Shown: piece after piece, positions 28,264-38,638 of the stretch
Numbering within the stretch: the stretch's first letter is position 1
How the letters are laid out: the number at the start of each line of letters is the position of its first letter
DNA from: Pusillimonas minor
Lineage (GTDB): Bacteria; Pseudomonadota; Gammaproteobacteria; Burkholderiales; Burkholderiaceae_B
Assembly (NCBI RefSeq): GCF_014237865.1
Contig: NZ_JACJUU010000006.1
Location: 62,001-126,000 of the forward strand
Direction: 5' to 3'
DNA: 64,000 nucleotides
Made by a program: the position numbers and the translations under genes
Notes under the pieces: generated by a model
Database searches by the model: none
Told to the model about the DNA's origin: nothing
What the model saw: only the letters and a program-made list of their open reading frames with translations

Positions 28264-29786
28264 TATTTCTGTTCCGGTTTACGTTGGTGCCAGTCGGTGA
28301 CCTGCTGGAAGCGGTCGGCAATGGCCAGAATCTGGCCTTCGCGGAAGTAGTTGCCGATAATTTGCAAGCCGACGGGCAGCTTGCCTTCGGCGCCGCCAAA
28401 ACCGCAAGGGATAGACATTGCCGGCAAGCCCGCCAGGCTCACGCCCAGGGTGTAGACATCGGCCAGCCAGTCGGCGGTTGGGTCGTCGCGGTTGTCGCCG
28501 ATGCGTTTGGCGACAGAAGGTGTAACGGGGCCCATGATGACGTCGCACTGGTCGGCAAAGGCTTGCTGGAAGTCGTTGGTGATCATGCGACGTACCCGTT
28601 GGGCCTGCAGGTAGTAGGCGTCGTAGTAGCCGTGGCACAGTACGTAAGTACCCACCATAATGCGCCGGATTACTTCGGGCCCGAAGCCTTCGGCACGGCT
28701 GCGGCTGGTCATGTCGGCCAGGTCGCCGTATTGGTTGGCCCGGTGGCCGTACCGGACACCGTCGTAGCGCGAGAGGTTGCTGGATGCTTCGGCCGGCGCA
28801 ATGACGTAATACGCGGGGATGGACAGTTTGGTGCGTGGCAACGAGATATTGACGCGCGTGGCGCCCAGGGCCTCGTAGTGTTGCAGGGCGGCCTCGATGG
28901 CAGCGGCTACGTCGGCACTTAAGCCGTCGCCGAAAAATTCGGTGGGTACGCCAATGCGCAAGCCTTGCAGTGGCTTGGCCCCGTTGGCATCGAACTGGGC
29001 AGCGTGTTGCGCAAATTCGTTGCGCATGCGGCCGGGTGCGTTGGCAACACCATCGCAAAACTCAAGGCTGGTCGAGTCGCGTTCGTCGAAGCCGCTCATG
29101 GTGTCGAGCAGCTCGAGGAGGTCTTTGGCGTGACGGGCAACCGGGCCGGCCTGGTCGAGGCTGGACCCGAAGGCAATCATGCCAAAACGCGATACCGTGC
29201 CGTAGGTGGGCTTGATGCCGCTGACGCCGCAAAGGGCCGCCGGTTGCCGGACCGAGCCGCCGGTGTCGGTGCCCGTGGTGGCGGGCACAATGCCCGCGGC
29301 AACCGCTGCGGCCGACCCGCCCGACGAGCCGCCGGGCACCCGCTGGGTATCCCAGGGGTTGCGCGTAGGGCCGAACGCCGAATTTTCGTTGCCCGAACCC
29401 ATGGCGAATTCGTCGCAATTTAGTTTGCCAACCGACACCGCCCCGGCCAGCGCCAGTTTGCTGACAACTGTGGCGTCGAAGGGGCTGGTGTAATTGGCCA
29501 GCATTTTGCTGGCAGCGGTTGTGCGCCACCCCTGTGTGACGAAGACATCTTTGTGGGCAATGGGGACACCGGTAAGCGGGTGCGCCTGGCCATTGGCCAG
29601 CATCTGGTCGGCTGCGCGCGCCTGGGCCAGCGTAAGTTCCGGGTCGACGTGCAAAAAAGCGTTAAGCCCTGACTGGGCCTGCGCAGCCTGAAGCGCGGCA
29701 TTGGCCAGCTCGGAGGCACTGACCTTGCGCGCTGTTAAAGCGCCGCGCAAGGCTTCGATGCTGTCGAATTCTTGAAGTGTGGACAT
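28263..29786 (-). CDS. gatA: Aspartyl/glutamyl-tRNA amidotransferase subunit A
   Basis: A 507-residue amidase-signature enzyme that hydrolyses glutamine to feed ammonia to GatB. The catalytic Lys is in [14 protein letters not shown] (about 80), cis-Ser in [14 protein letters not shown] (about 153-160) and nucleophile Ser in [16 protein letters not shown] (about 178). Encoded between gatC and gatB. Compared with the unrelated amidase at 10737-12236, the operon context makes this a confident GatA. Confidence 0.96.
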   Translation of the reverse strand: MSTLQEFDSIEALRGALTARKVSASELANAALQAAQAQSGLNAFLHVDPELTLAQARAADQMLANGQAHPLTGVPIAHKDVFVTQGWRTTAASKMLANYTSPFDATVVSKLALAGAVSVGKLNCDEFAMGSGNENSAFGPTRNPWDTQRVPGGSSGGSAAAVAAGIVPATTGTDTGGSVRQPAALCGVSGIKPTYGTVSRFGMIAFGSSLDQAGPVARHAKDLLELLDTMSGFDERDSTSLEFCDGVANAPGRMRNEFAQHAAQFDANGAKPLQGLRIGVPTEFFGDGLSADVAAAIEAALQHYEALGATRVNISLPRTKLSIPAYYVIAPAEASSNLSRYDGVRYGHRANQYGDLADMTSRSRAEGFGPEVIRRIMVGTYVLCHGYYDAYYLQAQRVRRMITNDFQQAFADQCDVIMGPVTPSVAKRIGDNRDDPTADWLADVYTLGVSLAGLPAMSIPCGFGGAEGKLPVGLQIIGNYFREGQILAIADRFQQVTDWHQRKPEQK

Positions 29787-29806
29787 GGGTAATATTTAGT
29801 AAGAGT

Positions 29807-30115
29807 TTATTCGATGACCGTGGGCACCAGGAACAGGCCTTCTGTTTGGGCCGGCGCGTTCGACATAAGCGCATCGCGGCCTTCGGGGGGCTGTGCCGGC
29901 GCGGCGGCGTCTTCGCGCAGCCGAAGGGCGATGTCTTGGTGCGCCGAAAGCGGATGTGCCATGGGGTCAATGCCCGAGGTATCGACGGCCTGCAGTTGTT
30001 CGATCAGGCCCAAAATGCCATTGAGCTCGGTTTGCATGGTTTGGCTGTCAGCGTCTGACAGTGCAATGCGCGCAAGACGCGCGACGCGGGTAACGTCGTC
30101 TTGGGTGATGGCCAT
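29807..30115 (-). CDS. gatC: Aspartyl/glutamyl-tRNA amidotransferase subunit C
   Basis: A 102-residue GatC, the clamp subunit that stabilises GatA on GatB. VARLARIALSDAD and NGILGLIEQLQAVDTSGIDPMAHP are the family core, with the usual C-terminal RxDA tail region. First gene of gatCAB, divergent from mreB. Confidence 0.94.
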   Translation of the reverse strand: MAITQDDVTRVARLARIALSDADSQTMQTELNGILGLIEQLQAVDTSGIDPMAHPLSAHQDIALRLREDAAAPAQPPEGRDALMSNAPAQTEGLFLVPTVIE

Positions 30116-30155
30116 GGAAATTGTCCGGTAGAGGGATCGGTTACTAAAAATTAAT

Positions 30156-30173
30156 GGGCCAGGAATCTGGCCC
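30156..30173. promoter_or_regulatory. Hairpin in the gatC-mreB divergent region
   Basis: GGGCCAG-GAAT-CTGGCCC is a perfect 7-bp stem inside the 188-bp gap between gatC and mreB. The remainder of the gap is AT-rich (about 30174-30290) and probably carries both promoters. There is no U run, so a 5'-UTR stem or protein site is more likely than a terminator. Confidence 0.4.
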
Positions 30174-30297
30174 TATCTAAAATGAATTATAAGTTATCAT
30201 TTACGGCTAATTCTGTTAATTGGGCCCGTGGTGCGCGTGCTAAGCTTCAAAACCGCGATGGCTGATTAATTCGCTTTAATAAACTATCTACGACTAA

Positions 30298-31347
<1,050 letters not shown>

Positions 31348-31370
31348 CACCGACGGTGCGGCCTTGACCA

Positions 31371-32249
31371 ATGCAGCGAAATGCAACTCTCCGGTTATTC
31401 AAGCGTGGGCCAACGCCTGAATTTCGTCTGCTGGTTGTTGTTCTGCTCAGTCTGGTTTTGTTGTTTGTCGATGCGCGTTGGTCGGTGCTCGATCCTTTCC
31501 GGCGCGTGGTATCGGTGGCCATTTATCCTTTTCAGCGGGTCGCCATGGCGCCGCGCGATGTCATCGAGCTGGTCGATAACTGGATGAACGCGGCAACGCT
31601 GGCGCGTACCGAAAAAGAAGCCCTCCAGCGTCAGCGCATCGAACTTGCGCAATTGGCCAGTCATTCGGCACAGTTGGCCACCGAAAACCAGCAGCTACGT
31701 CGTTTGCTCAGCGTAACCGAACTGGGCCAGCAGCGGTCTATTGCTGTCGAAGTCCTTTACGAGCCGGCCAACGCGTTTAATCATCACCTTATTTTTAATA
31801 AAGGCAGTACCAGCGGCATTGCGCCGGGCATGCCGGTCATCGACGAGGGTGGTGTGGTTGGCCAGGTTATCCGGGTAACACCATTTACTTCCGAAGCGGC
31901 GCTGCTGACCGACGACAAGGTGTCGGTGCCTGTTCAGGTCGTACGCAACGGGCTGCGGCTTATCGCCTTTGGCGGCAATCCCGAAGGCAAGGTTGAAGTA
32001 CGTTATTTAATGGCCAATGCCGATATTCAACCTGGCGATACGCTGGTGACCAGCGGCATTGGCGGGCTGTTTCCGGCAGGTTTGGCGGTCGGCCGCATCG
32101 ACGAAGTCAAGCACGATACCGTCAGTGGTTTTGCTGTCGCGCTTGTCACGCCGTCGTCGCACCCCGAGCGCTACCGGCATTTTCTTGTTTTAAGTACCGA
32201 GGCTGCCCGTGCTGCGGTCAACGCCGAGGGTGACGATGCCCCCAAGTAA
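31371..32249 (+). CDS. mreC: Rod shape-determining protein MreC
   Basis: A 292-residue bitopic protein: one N-terminal membrane helix (about 18-35), a periplasmic coiled coil (about 70-112, ALQRQRIELAQLASHSAQLA) and the beta-barrel core with VIDEGGVVGQVI and GDTLVTSGIGGLFPAGLAVG. It links MreB/MreD to PBP2 in the elongasome. Follows mreB by 23 nt and overlaps mreD by 14 nt. Confidence 0.95.
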   Translation: MQRNATLRLFKRGPTPEFRLLVVVLLSLVLLFVDARWSVLDPFRRVVSVAIYPFQRVAMAPRDVIELVDNWMNAATLARTEKEALQRQRIELAQLASHSAQLATENQQLRRLLSVTELGQQRSIAVEVLYEPANAFNHHLIFNKGSTSGIAPGMPVIDEGGVVGQVIRVTPFTSEAALLTDDKVSVPVQVVRNGLRLIAFGGNPEGKVEVRYLMANADIQPGDTLVTSGIGGLFPAGLAVGRIDEVKHDTVSGFAVALVTPSSHPERYRHFLVLSTEAARAAVNAEGDDAPK

Positions 32250-32793
32250 TACAACGCCTCGTTCGTTAAGCTCGTTGCAGCCGCTCGATACCCGCTCGTT
32301 CGGCGGGCCGGCCAGTTTGTGGTTGGTGTGGGGCTCAATTTTGCTGGTCTGGGTGGTTTCGCTATTGTCGTGGCGCCTTTGGTTGCCCGCGCCCGATCTG
32401 CTTTTGCTGGTTATTGCGTTCTGGTGTCTCAACGAGCCTCGGCGTGTTGGTCTGTTTACCGCATTTGTATTTGGCCTGCTGCTGGATGTCCACGATGCGG
32501 GCCCATTGGGCGGGCAGGCGCTTGTGTATGGGTTGGTGGCGTACGGTACTGTGGTGTTAAGCCGCCGGTTGGCCCGTTTTAATGTTGTTGTGCAGGCTTT
32601 GCATTTGCTACCCGTTTTTGTGGTGTCTAAAGCGGTTTACGCCCTGATCAGCGCGTGGCTGTTGGGGCAATGGGTGGGCTGGACATGGTTGTGGTCGGCC
32701 CTGTTTACCGTTGCGCTTTGGCCCATCGCCTATATTTTGCTGCACTACCTGCCCAATCGGTTGCACGATGAAGTCGAGTCGGGGGCGGCCTAA
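32236..32793 (+). CDS. mreD: Rod shape-determining protein MreD
   Basis: A 185-residue polytopic membrane protein (about five or six helices: LWLVWGSILLVWVVSLLSW, LLLLVIAFWCL, GLFTAFVFGLLLDVHDAGPL, and so on). The ATG at 32236 follows GAGGG and lies in the mreC end; an in-frame ATG at 32209 is farther inside mreC. LDVHDAGPLGGQAL is the usual MreD signature. Elongasome component between mreC and mrdA. Confidence 0.93.
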   Translation: MPPSNTTPRSLSSLQPLDTRSFGGPASLWLVWGSILLVWVVSLLSWRLWLPAPDLLLLVIAFWCLNEPRRVGLFTAFVFGLLLDVHDAGPLGGQALVYGLVAYGTVVLSRRLARFNVVVQALHLLPVFVVSKAVYALISAWLLGQWVGWTWLWSALFTVALWPIAYILLHYLPNRLHDEVESGAA

Positions 32794-32814
32794 GGCCGTT
32801 TTCGCACGCATCAC

Positions 32815-34728
32815 ATGTTCGAATTCAAGAAAACCTCGCAAGCCCAAAAGCGCCGTTTGTTGCTGCGTCTTTGTATTGCCGCAGCGCTGGTGCTGGTGTG
32901 TTTCGGGTTGCTGATTGCCCGCCTGTGGCATTTGCAAGTCGAACGCTACGAAGGGTTGGCGGCCCGCGCCGATGCAAACCGTATCGCTGTCGTACCTATA
33001 CCACCCCGCCGCGGCGAAATCCTCGACCGAAACGGTGTTGTGCTTGCTCGCAATTATCGCGATTACACGCTGGTGGTAACGCCCGCCCAGGTTAAAGATC
33101 TTGACCAGCTACTCGATAACCTCTCTGCATTGGTGTATATCAGCCCCACGCAGCGTAAACGGTTTTTCCAGTTGGCTCAGCAAAGCAGCCGGTATGCGCA
33201 AATTCCCGTACGCAATAATCTCAACGAAACTGAAGCCTCCTGGTTTGCCGCCCATGCCTACAAGTTTGACGGCGTCGAACTTAGCGCGCGCTGGGTGCGC
33301 GAGTATCCGCACGGCGAAACCGCCGCCCATGTGCTGGGGTATGTGGGGCGCATTTCCGAGGCCGACCTCGAGCGTCTTGAAGAGGCCGACCAGTTGGGCA
33401 ACTATCGAGGCAGCCAGACCATCGGTAAAAAGGGTATAGAAAAAACCTGGGAATCGGTGCTGCATGGCCAGACGGGGCTTGAAGAGGTTGAGGTTACGGC
33501 AACCGGTCGGCCGGTACGAACCCTGCGCCGCGTCGACCCTGTTCCGGGGGCTGATCTGGTGTTGTCGCTGGACATTGGCCTGCAGCAGCTGATTGAAAAT
33601 GAGTACAAAGGGAAACGCGGCGCGTTTGTGGCCATCGAGCCCCAGACCGGCGAGGTTTTGGCCTTTGTGTCGGCGCCTTCGTTCAATCCCAATCTGTTCA
33701 TTGATGGTATCGACGTCGACAACTGGCGCGAACTCAACGAGTCGCCCGATCACCCGCTTATCAATCGCCCGCTGTACAGTACTTACCCCATTGGCTCTAC
33801 TTATAAGCCGTTTGTTGCGCTCGCGGCGCTCGAGATGGGGTTACGCACGCCGACGCAGCGTATTTCAGACCCGGGTTACTTCGAGTTTGGCGGTCAGCGC
33901 TTCCGTAATGCGGGGTCGGTCGCCTATGGGCCAACCGATATTCATCGCGCGTTGGTGGTGTCCTCCGATACCTATTTCTATTCGCTGGGCCCCGAAATGG
34001 GGGTCAACGCCTTGCACGATTTCAGTCGGCAATTCGGGTTTGGGCAAATTACGGGCATCGACCTGGATGGCGAGAAAAAGGGGATCTTGCCGTCAACCGA
34101 CTGGAAGCGACAGGCATTTCGCAAACCCGAGCAACAGCGCTGGTATGCCGGCGAAACGGTGTCTGTAGCGGTTGGGCAGGGGTACAACTCGTTTACCTTG
34201 TTGCAGCTGGCGCAGGCAACGGCGGTGCTGGCCAATGGCGGGGTTTACATGACGCCCCACCTGGTTAACCTGGTGCGTAACGCGCAAACCGGGTTGCTTG
34301 AAAAGACTGTGACCGAACCGTCGCACAAAGTACCGCTTAAGCCTGAAAACCTCGCGGTGATTACCAAGGCGTTGGCCGGCGTTGTCAACGAAGGTACGGC
34401 CCGCCGCGCGTTCGCCGGGGCGCCCTATCAGGCGGCCGGGAAGACCGGTACGGCCCAGGTTTACAGTTTGCGCGGGGCCAAGTACAACGCCGAGGCCATC
34501 GACGAGCGACTGCGCGACCATGCCTTGTTCATGGCCTATGCGCCGGCCGAAAATCCAAAGATTGCCATCGGGCTCATCGTCGAGAACGGCGGATGGGGGT
34601 CAACTGTGGCCGCACCCATCGCACGCAAGGCCTTCGATTACTGGTTGCGCGATTACGTCAAGCCCGAACCACCCGAGGAAAACGCGCGGGCCGACCGCCA
34701 CAATGCGACGGCGAGGGCGGGGCAATGA
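32815..34728 (+). CDS. mrdA: Penicillin-binding protein 2 (peptidoglycan DD-transpeptidase MrdA)
   Basis: A 637-residue class B PBP for lateral wall growth. One membrane anchor (about 19-40), the PBP dimer domain (PRRGEILDRNGVVLARN), and a transpeptidase domain with S328-T-Y-K331, SSDTYFYSLG (the SxN-box position, with Asp as in E. coli PBP2) and K543-T-G (AAGKTGTAQV). It is translationally coupled to rodA by an ATGA overlap and forms the glycosyltransferase/transpeptidase pair with it. Confidence 0.96.
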   Translation: MFEFKKTSQAQKRRLLLRLCIAAALVLVCFGLLIARLWHLQVERYEGLAARADANRIAVVPIPPRRGEILDRNGVVLARNYRDYTLVVTPAQVKDLDQLLDNLSALVYISPTQRKRFFQLAQQSSRYAQIPVRNNLNETEASWFAAHAYKFDGVELSARWVREYPHGETAAHVLGYVGRISEADLERLEEADQLGNYRGSQTIGKKGIEKTWESVLHGQTGLEEVEVTATGRPVRTLRRVDPVPGADLVLSLDIGLQQLIENEYKGKRGAFVAIEPQTGEVLAFVSAPSFNPNLFIDGIDVDNWRELNESPDHPLINRPLYSTYPIGSTYKPFVALAALEMGLRTPTQRISDPGYFEFGGQRFRNAGSVAYGPTDIHRALVVSSDTYFYSLGPEMGVNALHDFSRQFGFGQITGIDLDGEKKGILPSTDWKRQAFRKPEQQRWYAGETVSVAVGQGYNSFTLLQLAQATAVLANGGVYMTPHLVNLVRNAQTGLLEKTVTEPSHKVPLKPENLAVITKALAGVVNEGTARRAFAGAPYQAAGKTGTAQVYSLRGAKYNAEAIDERLRDHALFMAYAPAENPKIAIGLIVENGGWGSTVAAPIARKAFDYWLRDYVKPEPPEENARADRHNATARAGQ

Positions 34729-35864
34729 AACGTTTGGGGCAATGGCTGTTGCGTGTGGTTCTGGCCTTCGACTGGCCTTTGCTGTGCATTCTGGTGCTCA
34801 TGGGCGTGCTTGGGCTGGTGATCATGCAGTCGGCCGTTGGCGGCACCGATTGGCGTTTTGCCGATCAGGCCCGAAACTTTGCCTTGGCTTTTTTTGCCAT
34901 GTGGGTCGTGGCGTTGACGCCGCCCAAGTTCCTGATGCGCCTGACACCGCTGCTTTATTTGTTTGGCGTGGTGTTATTGCTGGGCGTTGAATTTTTTGGT
35001 GAAACCAGCAAGGGGGCAACCCGTTGGCTCGACCTGGGTATTGTGCGGATTCAACCCTCCGAAATGCTGAAAATTACCGTGCCCATGATGCTGGCCTGGT
35101 ACTTTCATCGCAAAGAGGGCAAGTTCGGTTTTCTCGACTTCATCGTGGCCGGCATTTTGCTGGCAATTCCTTTCGTGCTTATCGTCAAGCAACCCGACCT
35201 GGGCACGGCGCTGCTGGTGTTAATGTCGGGCTTTTTCGTCATGTACTTTGCAGGCTTGTCATTCAAGCTGCTGGTGCCGGCAGGTATTGCGTTGGTTGTG
35301 GGGCTGTCGGCGCTAATTTACTTCGAGCACGATATTTGTCAGCCGGGCCTTGATTGGGTGGTGCTGCACGAATACCAGAAGAACCGGGTATGCACCTTGC
35401 TCGACCCCAGCTCCGACCCCCTGGGCAAGGGCTTTCATACCATCCAGTCCATGATCGCTATCGGGTCGGGTGGTGTGTATGGCAAAGGGTATATGGAAGG
35501 CACCCAGACACATCTGGACTTCATCCCTGAACGTACAACCGACTTTATTTTTGCTGTGTATGCCGAAGAGTTTGGCCTGTATGGCGGCATTTTGATGCTG
35601 GTGCTGTATTTCTTGTTGATCGGGCGCGGCTTGTTTATCTCGGCCTGGGCCACCACGCAGTATGGCCGGTTGCTGGCGGGTGCCATGGCCATGATGTTCT
35701 TTGTTTATGTTTTTGTGAACATTGGCATGGTGACCGGCATCTTGCCGGTGGTAGGTGTGCCGTTGCCTTTCATGAGTTATGGGGGGACGGCGCTGCTGAC
35801 ACTTGGGGTCGCCAGTGGTTTGCTAATGAGTATCAGCCGGCATCGGGCTCAGCTGGCGCGCTAA
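34725..35864 (+). CDS. rodA: Peptidoglycan glycosyltransferase RodA (SEDS family)
   Basis: A 379-residue SEDS protein from the ATG at 34725 (overlapping the mrdA stop); a longer in-frame reading would start inside mrdA. About ten membrane helices with SEDS motifs GATRWLDLGIVRIQPSE, VKQPDLGTALLV, YMEGTQTHLDFIPERTTDFIFAV and GVPLPFMSYGG. It polymerises glycan strands with PBP2. Its 3' end overlaps the convergent mutY by 32 nt. Confidence 0.95.
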   Translation: MKRLGQWLLRVVLAFDWPLLCILVLMGVLGLVIMQSAVGGTDWRFADQARNFALAFFAMWVVALTPPKFLMRLTPLLYLFGVVLLLGVEFFGETSKGATRWLDLGIVRIQPSEMLKITVPMMLAWYFHRKEGKFGFLDFIVAGILLAIPFVLIVKQPDLGTALLVLMSGFFVMYFAGLSFKLLVPAGIALVVGLSALIYFEHDICQPGLDWVVLHEYQKNRVCTLLDPSSDPLGKGFHTIQSMIAIGSGGVYGKGYMEGTQTHLDFIPERTTDFIFAVYAEEFGLYGGILMLVLYFLLIGRGLFISAWATTQYGRLLAGAMAMMFFVYVFVNIGMVTGILPVVGVPLPFMSYGGTALLTLGVASGLLMSISRHRAQLAR

Positions 35865-36951
35865 TCAAAGACGGCTGCGCCAGCCCCGCAATTATTTTTT
35901 TGACCGGGGCAGGCAGGGCCAGGGTTGGCCACTGTTGCAGGGCAAACCATTGTTTTTGTGGTTCGGCTTCGCGGGTTGTAGCACCTGGGGCATTGACTTG
36001 CCAGGGCGTGATGTCAAGCTTGAAATGCGTAAATACATGCTGCAGCCCACCCATGCGCTGCGGGGCCGTGGTAACGCCACGCTGCACGCAGTACGACGCA
36101 AGTGCCTCCGGGTCGTCAAATTCCGGCAGGCTCCATAAGCCGCCCCAAATCCCTGAATCCGGCCGTTGTTCCAGGAAAACATGGTCATCGTGCAGCAAGA
36201 TCAGCATATGACACGACCGGAGGGGGACTTCGGCGCGGGGCTTTGGCGTTGGTAACTGGTTTTGTAGCCCGTGCTTGCGGGCGTGGCAACTGTGCGAAAG
36301 CGGGCATTGTTCGCAGGCCGGGTTGCGGCGGGCGCACGGGCCCGAGCCCAGGTCCATCAGGCCTTGGGTATAGGCGGCGATATCTACCGTGGCGGGCGCG
36401 GCGTCGAGCACGTCATGGGCCAGGGCCCATAGTGTCTTTTCGACGACGCTGTTGCCCGGGTAGCCCGTTACGCCAAAGTAGCGGGTAAACACGCGCTTGA
36501 CGTTGCCATCCATGATGGGCGTGCGTACGCCATAGGCAAACGCGGCAATGGCGCCTGCGGTAGACCGGCCAATACCGGGCAAGGCGGCAATCAGCTCGGG
36601 GTCCTCGGGAAAGCGCCCGCCATGGGTAGCCTGCACCGCCTGGGCGCATTTATGCAGGTTGCGTGCGCGCGCATAGTAGCCCAGCCCCGCCCAATAGGGC
36701 ATGACATCCGCCTGATCGGCCTGGGCAAGAGCCTGCAATGTCGGGAAGCGCACGAGAAAACGGTGGTAATAGTCAATGACCGTCGAAACCTGCGTTTGTT
36801 GCAGCATGATTTCGGACAGCCAGATCCGGTAGGCGTCGCCCGTTTTCTGCCAGGGCAGATGGTGACGCCCGTGCTGCTTTTGCCACTGGATGATGGTGGT
36901 TACGAATGCCGACGGGTTCTGTGCGGGGTAAGGCCGGGGGTAAGACGACAT
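35833..36951 (-). CDS. mutY: A/G-specific adenine DNA glycosylase MutY
   Basis: A 372-residue MutY that removes A opposite 8-oxoG. Catalytic E47 (SEIMLQQTQV), helix-hairpin-helix LPGIGRSTAGAI (124-135), catalytic D148 (MDGN), [4Fe-4S] ligands C206-x6-C213-x2-C216-x5-C222, and a C-terminal NUDIX-like 8-oxoG recognition domain (about 245-365). Its 3' end overlaps rodA on the other strand by 32 bp. It directly abuts ftsX, so it is probably the last gene of ftsE-ftsX-mutY. Confidence 0.95.
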   Translation of the reverse strand: MSSYPRPYPAQNPSAFVTTIIQWQKQHGRHHLPWQKTGDAYRIWLSEIMLQQTQVSTVIDYYHRFLVRFPTLQALAQADQADVMPYWAGLGYYARARNLHKCAQAVQATHGGRFPEDPELIAALPGIGRSTAGAIAAFAYGVRTPIMDGNVKRVFTRYFGVTGYPGNSVVEKTLWALAHDVLDAAPATVDIAAYTQGLMDLGSGPCARRNPACEQCPLSHSCHARKHGLQNQLPTPKPRAEVPLRSCHMLILLHDDHVFLEQRPDSGIWGGLWSLPEFDDPEALASYCVQRGVTTAPQRMGGLQHVFTHFKLDITPWQVNAPGATTREAEPQKQWFALQQWPTLALPAPVKKIIAGLAQPSLISAPAEPDAG

Positions 36952-37860
36952 TCAGAACCGTGTGTTTCGGGTCACAGACCAGCGTGCCGACAGCGCCGCC
37001 AAAACGGCCACACCGACAATTGCCGTTAATAGCCAAAGGCCATCGGGCAACTGCAGCCGGATTTGCGTACCGTAACTGTTGGCCAGGTTGGCGATGGCCT
37101 GGTTAAGCGGGTGCAGCGCAAGCCAGGCAATGCCAATGGCGCAAACGCCGGCCAAGGCACCGGTGAGCGCACCCAAATACAAAAACGGGCGCCGCACGAA
37201 CGACTCGGTGGCGCCCACCAGGCGGGCCACGGCGATTTCTTCGCGCTGGGTAAGCGCCTGCATGCGGACGGTATTAAAGACGGTAGCCAGTACAACCAAG
37301 GCGACACCGGCGGCCAGCATGCCTAAGCCAATGCGAACGAAGTCAAGAATGGCGGCCAGGCGCTGTACCCAGTTGGCGTCGTGCTGTACGCTGTGCACAT
37401 CGGGCAGGGCCTTCCAGGCGGCGGTTAGTGTGGCGGTTTTTGCGGCTAGGTCGTCGGTGTTTTTCAGGGTGACGATAATGGCGTCGGGCAAGGGGTTGCC
37501 CGGCAACACGGCCAACGCGTCGGCCCAGTTCGGGTTGCGTTTCAGGGTGGCCAACGCTTGTTCGCGCGGCACCACGCGTGTGGCCTCGATGTGATCTTGG
37601 TAGTTGTCGGCCAGCGTTTTGGCGACGGACTCGGTGGCCCCGCGCGGGGCATCGGTAGCCATGAACAAGGTGATTTCGGGCGAAATGGACACTTGTTTGA
37701 CGACGGGCTGTGCCGCGGCCAGAAAGCTTGCGCCCAATAGGGGTAACGCCAGTGTCAGCGCAATAACCAGCAAGTTGGCGACCGACGAGAACGGATGCAG
37801 CCAGAGCCTTCTGAGGGCGACAGCCAATGCGTAACGATGTTGTCTTAACCAGCGCCTCAT
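36952..37860 (-). CDS. ftsX: Cell division protein FtsX (ABC-type permease)
   Basis: A 302-residue type VII ABC permease-like protein with four membrane helices (about 25-45, 175-200, 225-250, 275-295) and a large extracellular loop between the first two. FtsEX couples the divisome to peptidoglycan hydrolase activation. QREEIAVARLVGATESFVRRPF is the characteristic coupling segment. Overlaps ftsE by ATGA. Confidence 0.94.
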   Translation of the reverse strand: MRRWLRQHRYALAVALRRLWLHPFSSVANLLVIALTLALPLLGASFLAAAQPVVKQVSISPEITLFMATDAPRGATESVAKTLADNYQDHIEATRVVPREQALATLKRNPNWADALAVLPGNPLPDAIIVTLKNTDDLAAKTATLTAAWKALPDVHSVQHDANWVQRLAAILDFVRIGLGMLAAGVALVVLATVFNTVRMQALTQREEIAVARLVGATESFVRRPFLYLGALTGALAGVCAIGIAWLALHPLNQAIANLANSYGTQIRLQLPDGLWLLTAIVGVAVLAALSARWSVTRNTRF

Positions 37861-38528
37861 GCCATGACCCCTTTAAAGTCGGCAAAACGGCCGGCGGTAA
37901 TTTGCAGGGTGCGGTTGGCGTAAGCCGCCATCAAACCGGTGTCGTGGGAAGCGATCAGGGTGGTGACGCCCACCCGGTTGAAGTCGCGGAAAACGTCCAT
38001 AATGCGCGTAGCGCTGTCGTGGTCGAGGTTGGCGGTAGGTTCGTCGGCAATAAGGATGGCGGGGCGGTTGACGATGGCCCGGGCGATGGCCAGACGCTGC
38101 TGTTCGCCACCCGACATTTCAATGGGGTTCAGGTCTTCTTTGCCCGACAGCCCGACCTTTTCGAGGGCGGCGCGGGCGCGCGCAACCGCCTGGGACTGTT
38201 CCAGCCCGACTACGGTAAGGGGCAGGAGCACATTGGCCATGACGGAGCGGTCGAATAGCAGGTGGGTGTCTTGCAAAATAACGCCAACTGCCCGCCGCAG
38301 GTAAGGCCGGGCCCGGTTGGGCATTTTGTCGATACGGTGGTTATTGACGATGATGCTGCCGCGGCTGGGGGGTTCGAGCCCGCCAATGAGTTTGAGCAGG
38401 GTAGATTTACCTGCACCCGATGGCCCCGAGACGAATACAAACTCGCCTGCATCAACGCGAAAATTGATGTCGGCCAGGATGTTCCGGCTGCGACCGTAAG
38501 ACTTGAAAACGTGCTGAAACTCGATCAT
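37857..38528 (-). CDS. ftsE: Cell division ATP-binding protein FtsE
   Basis: A 223-residue ABC ATPase: Walker A GPSGAGKST (35-43), Q-loop VILQDTHLLFDRSV, signature MSGGEQQRLAIARA and Walker B ILIADEPTANLDHD. It drives FtsX conformational changes at the septum. First gene of ftsE-ftsX-mutY, divergent from the aapQ-like permease gene. Confidence 0.96.
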   Translation of the reverse strand: MIEFQHVFKSYGRSRNILADINFRVDAGEFVFVSGPSGAGKSTLLKLIGGLEPPSRGSIIVNNHRIDKMPNRARPYLRRAVGVILQDTHLLFDRSVMANVLLPLTVVGLEQSQAVARARAALEKVGLSGKEDLNPIEMSGGEQQRLAIARAIVNRPAILIADEPTANLDHDSATRIMDVFRDFNRVGVTTLIASHDTGLMAAYANRTLQITAGRFADFKGVMA

Positions 38529-38638
38529 GGTGAACAGCGATGGGTAACCTGTTGATCCGACCCGTTGGGTAATCCGGGTATTCTAAGTGAATATGATATT
38601 GTGCCCATCGGCAATTTCCTAATCGGTGCTGATTTTTA

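Noticed and set aside
34593-34724. N-terminal extension of RodA inside mrdA
   Set aside because: Arg-rich and out of family; the ATGA overlap start at 34725 gives the normal protein.
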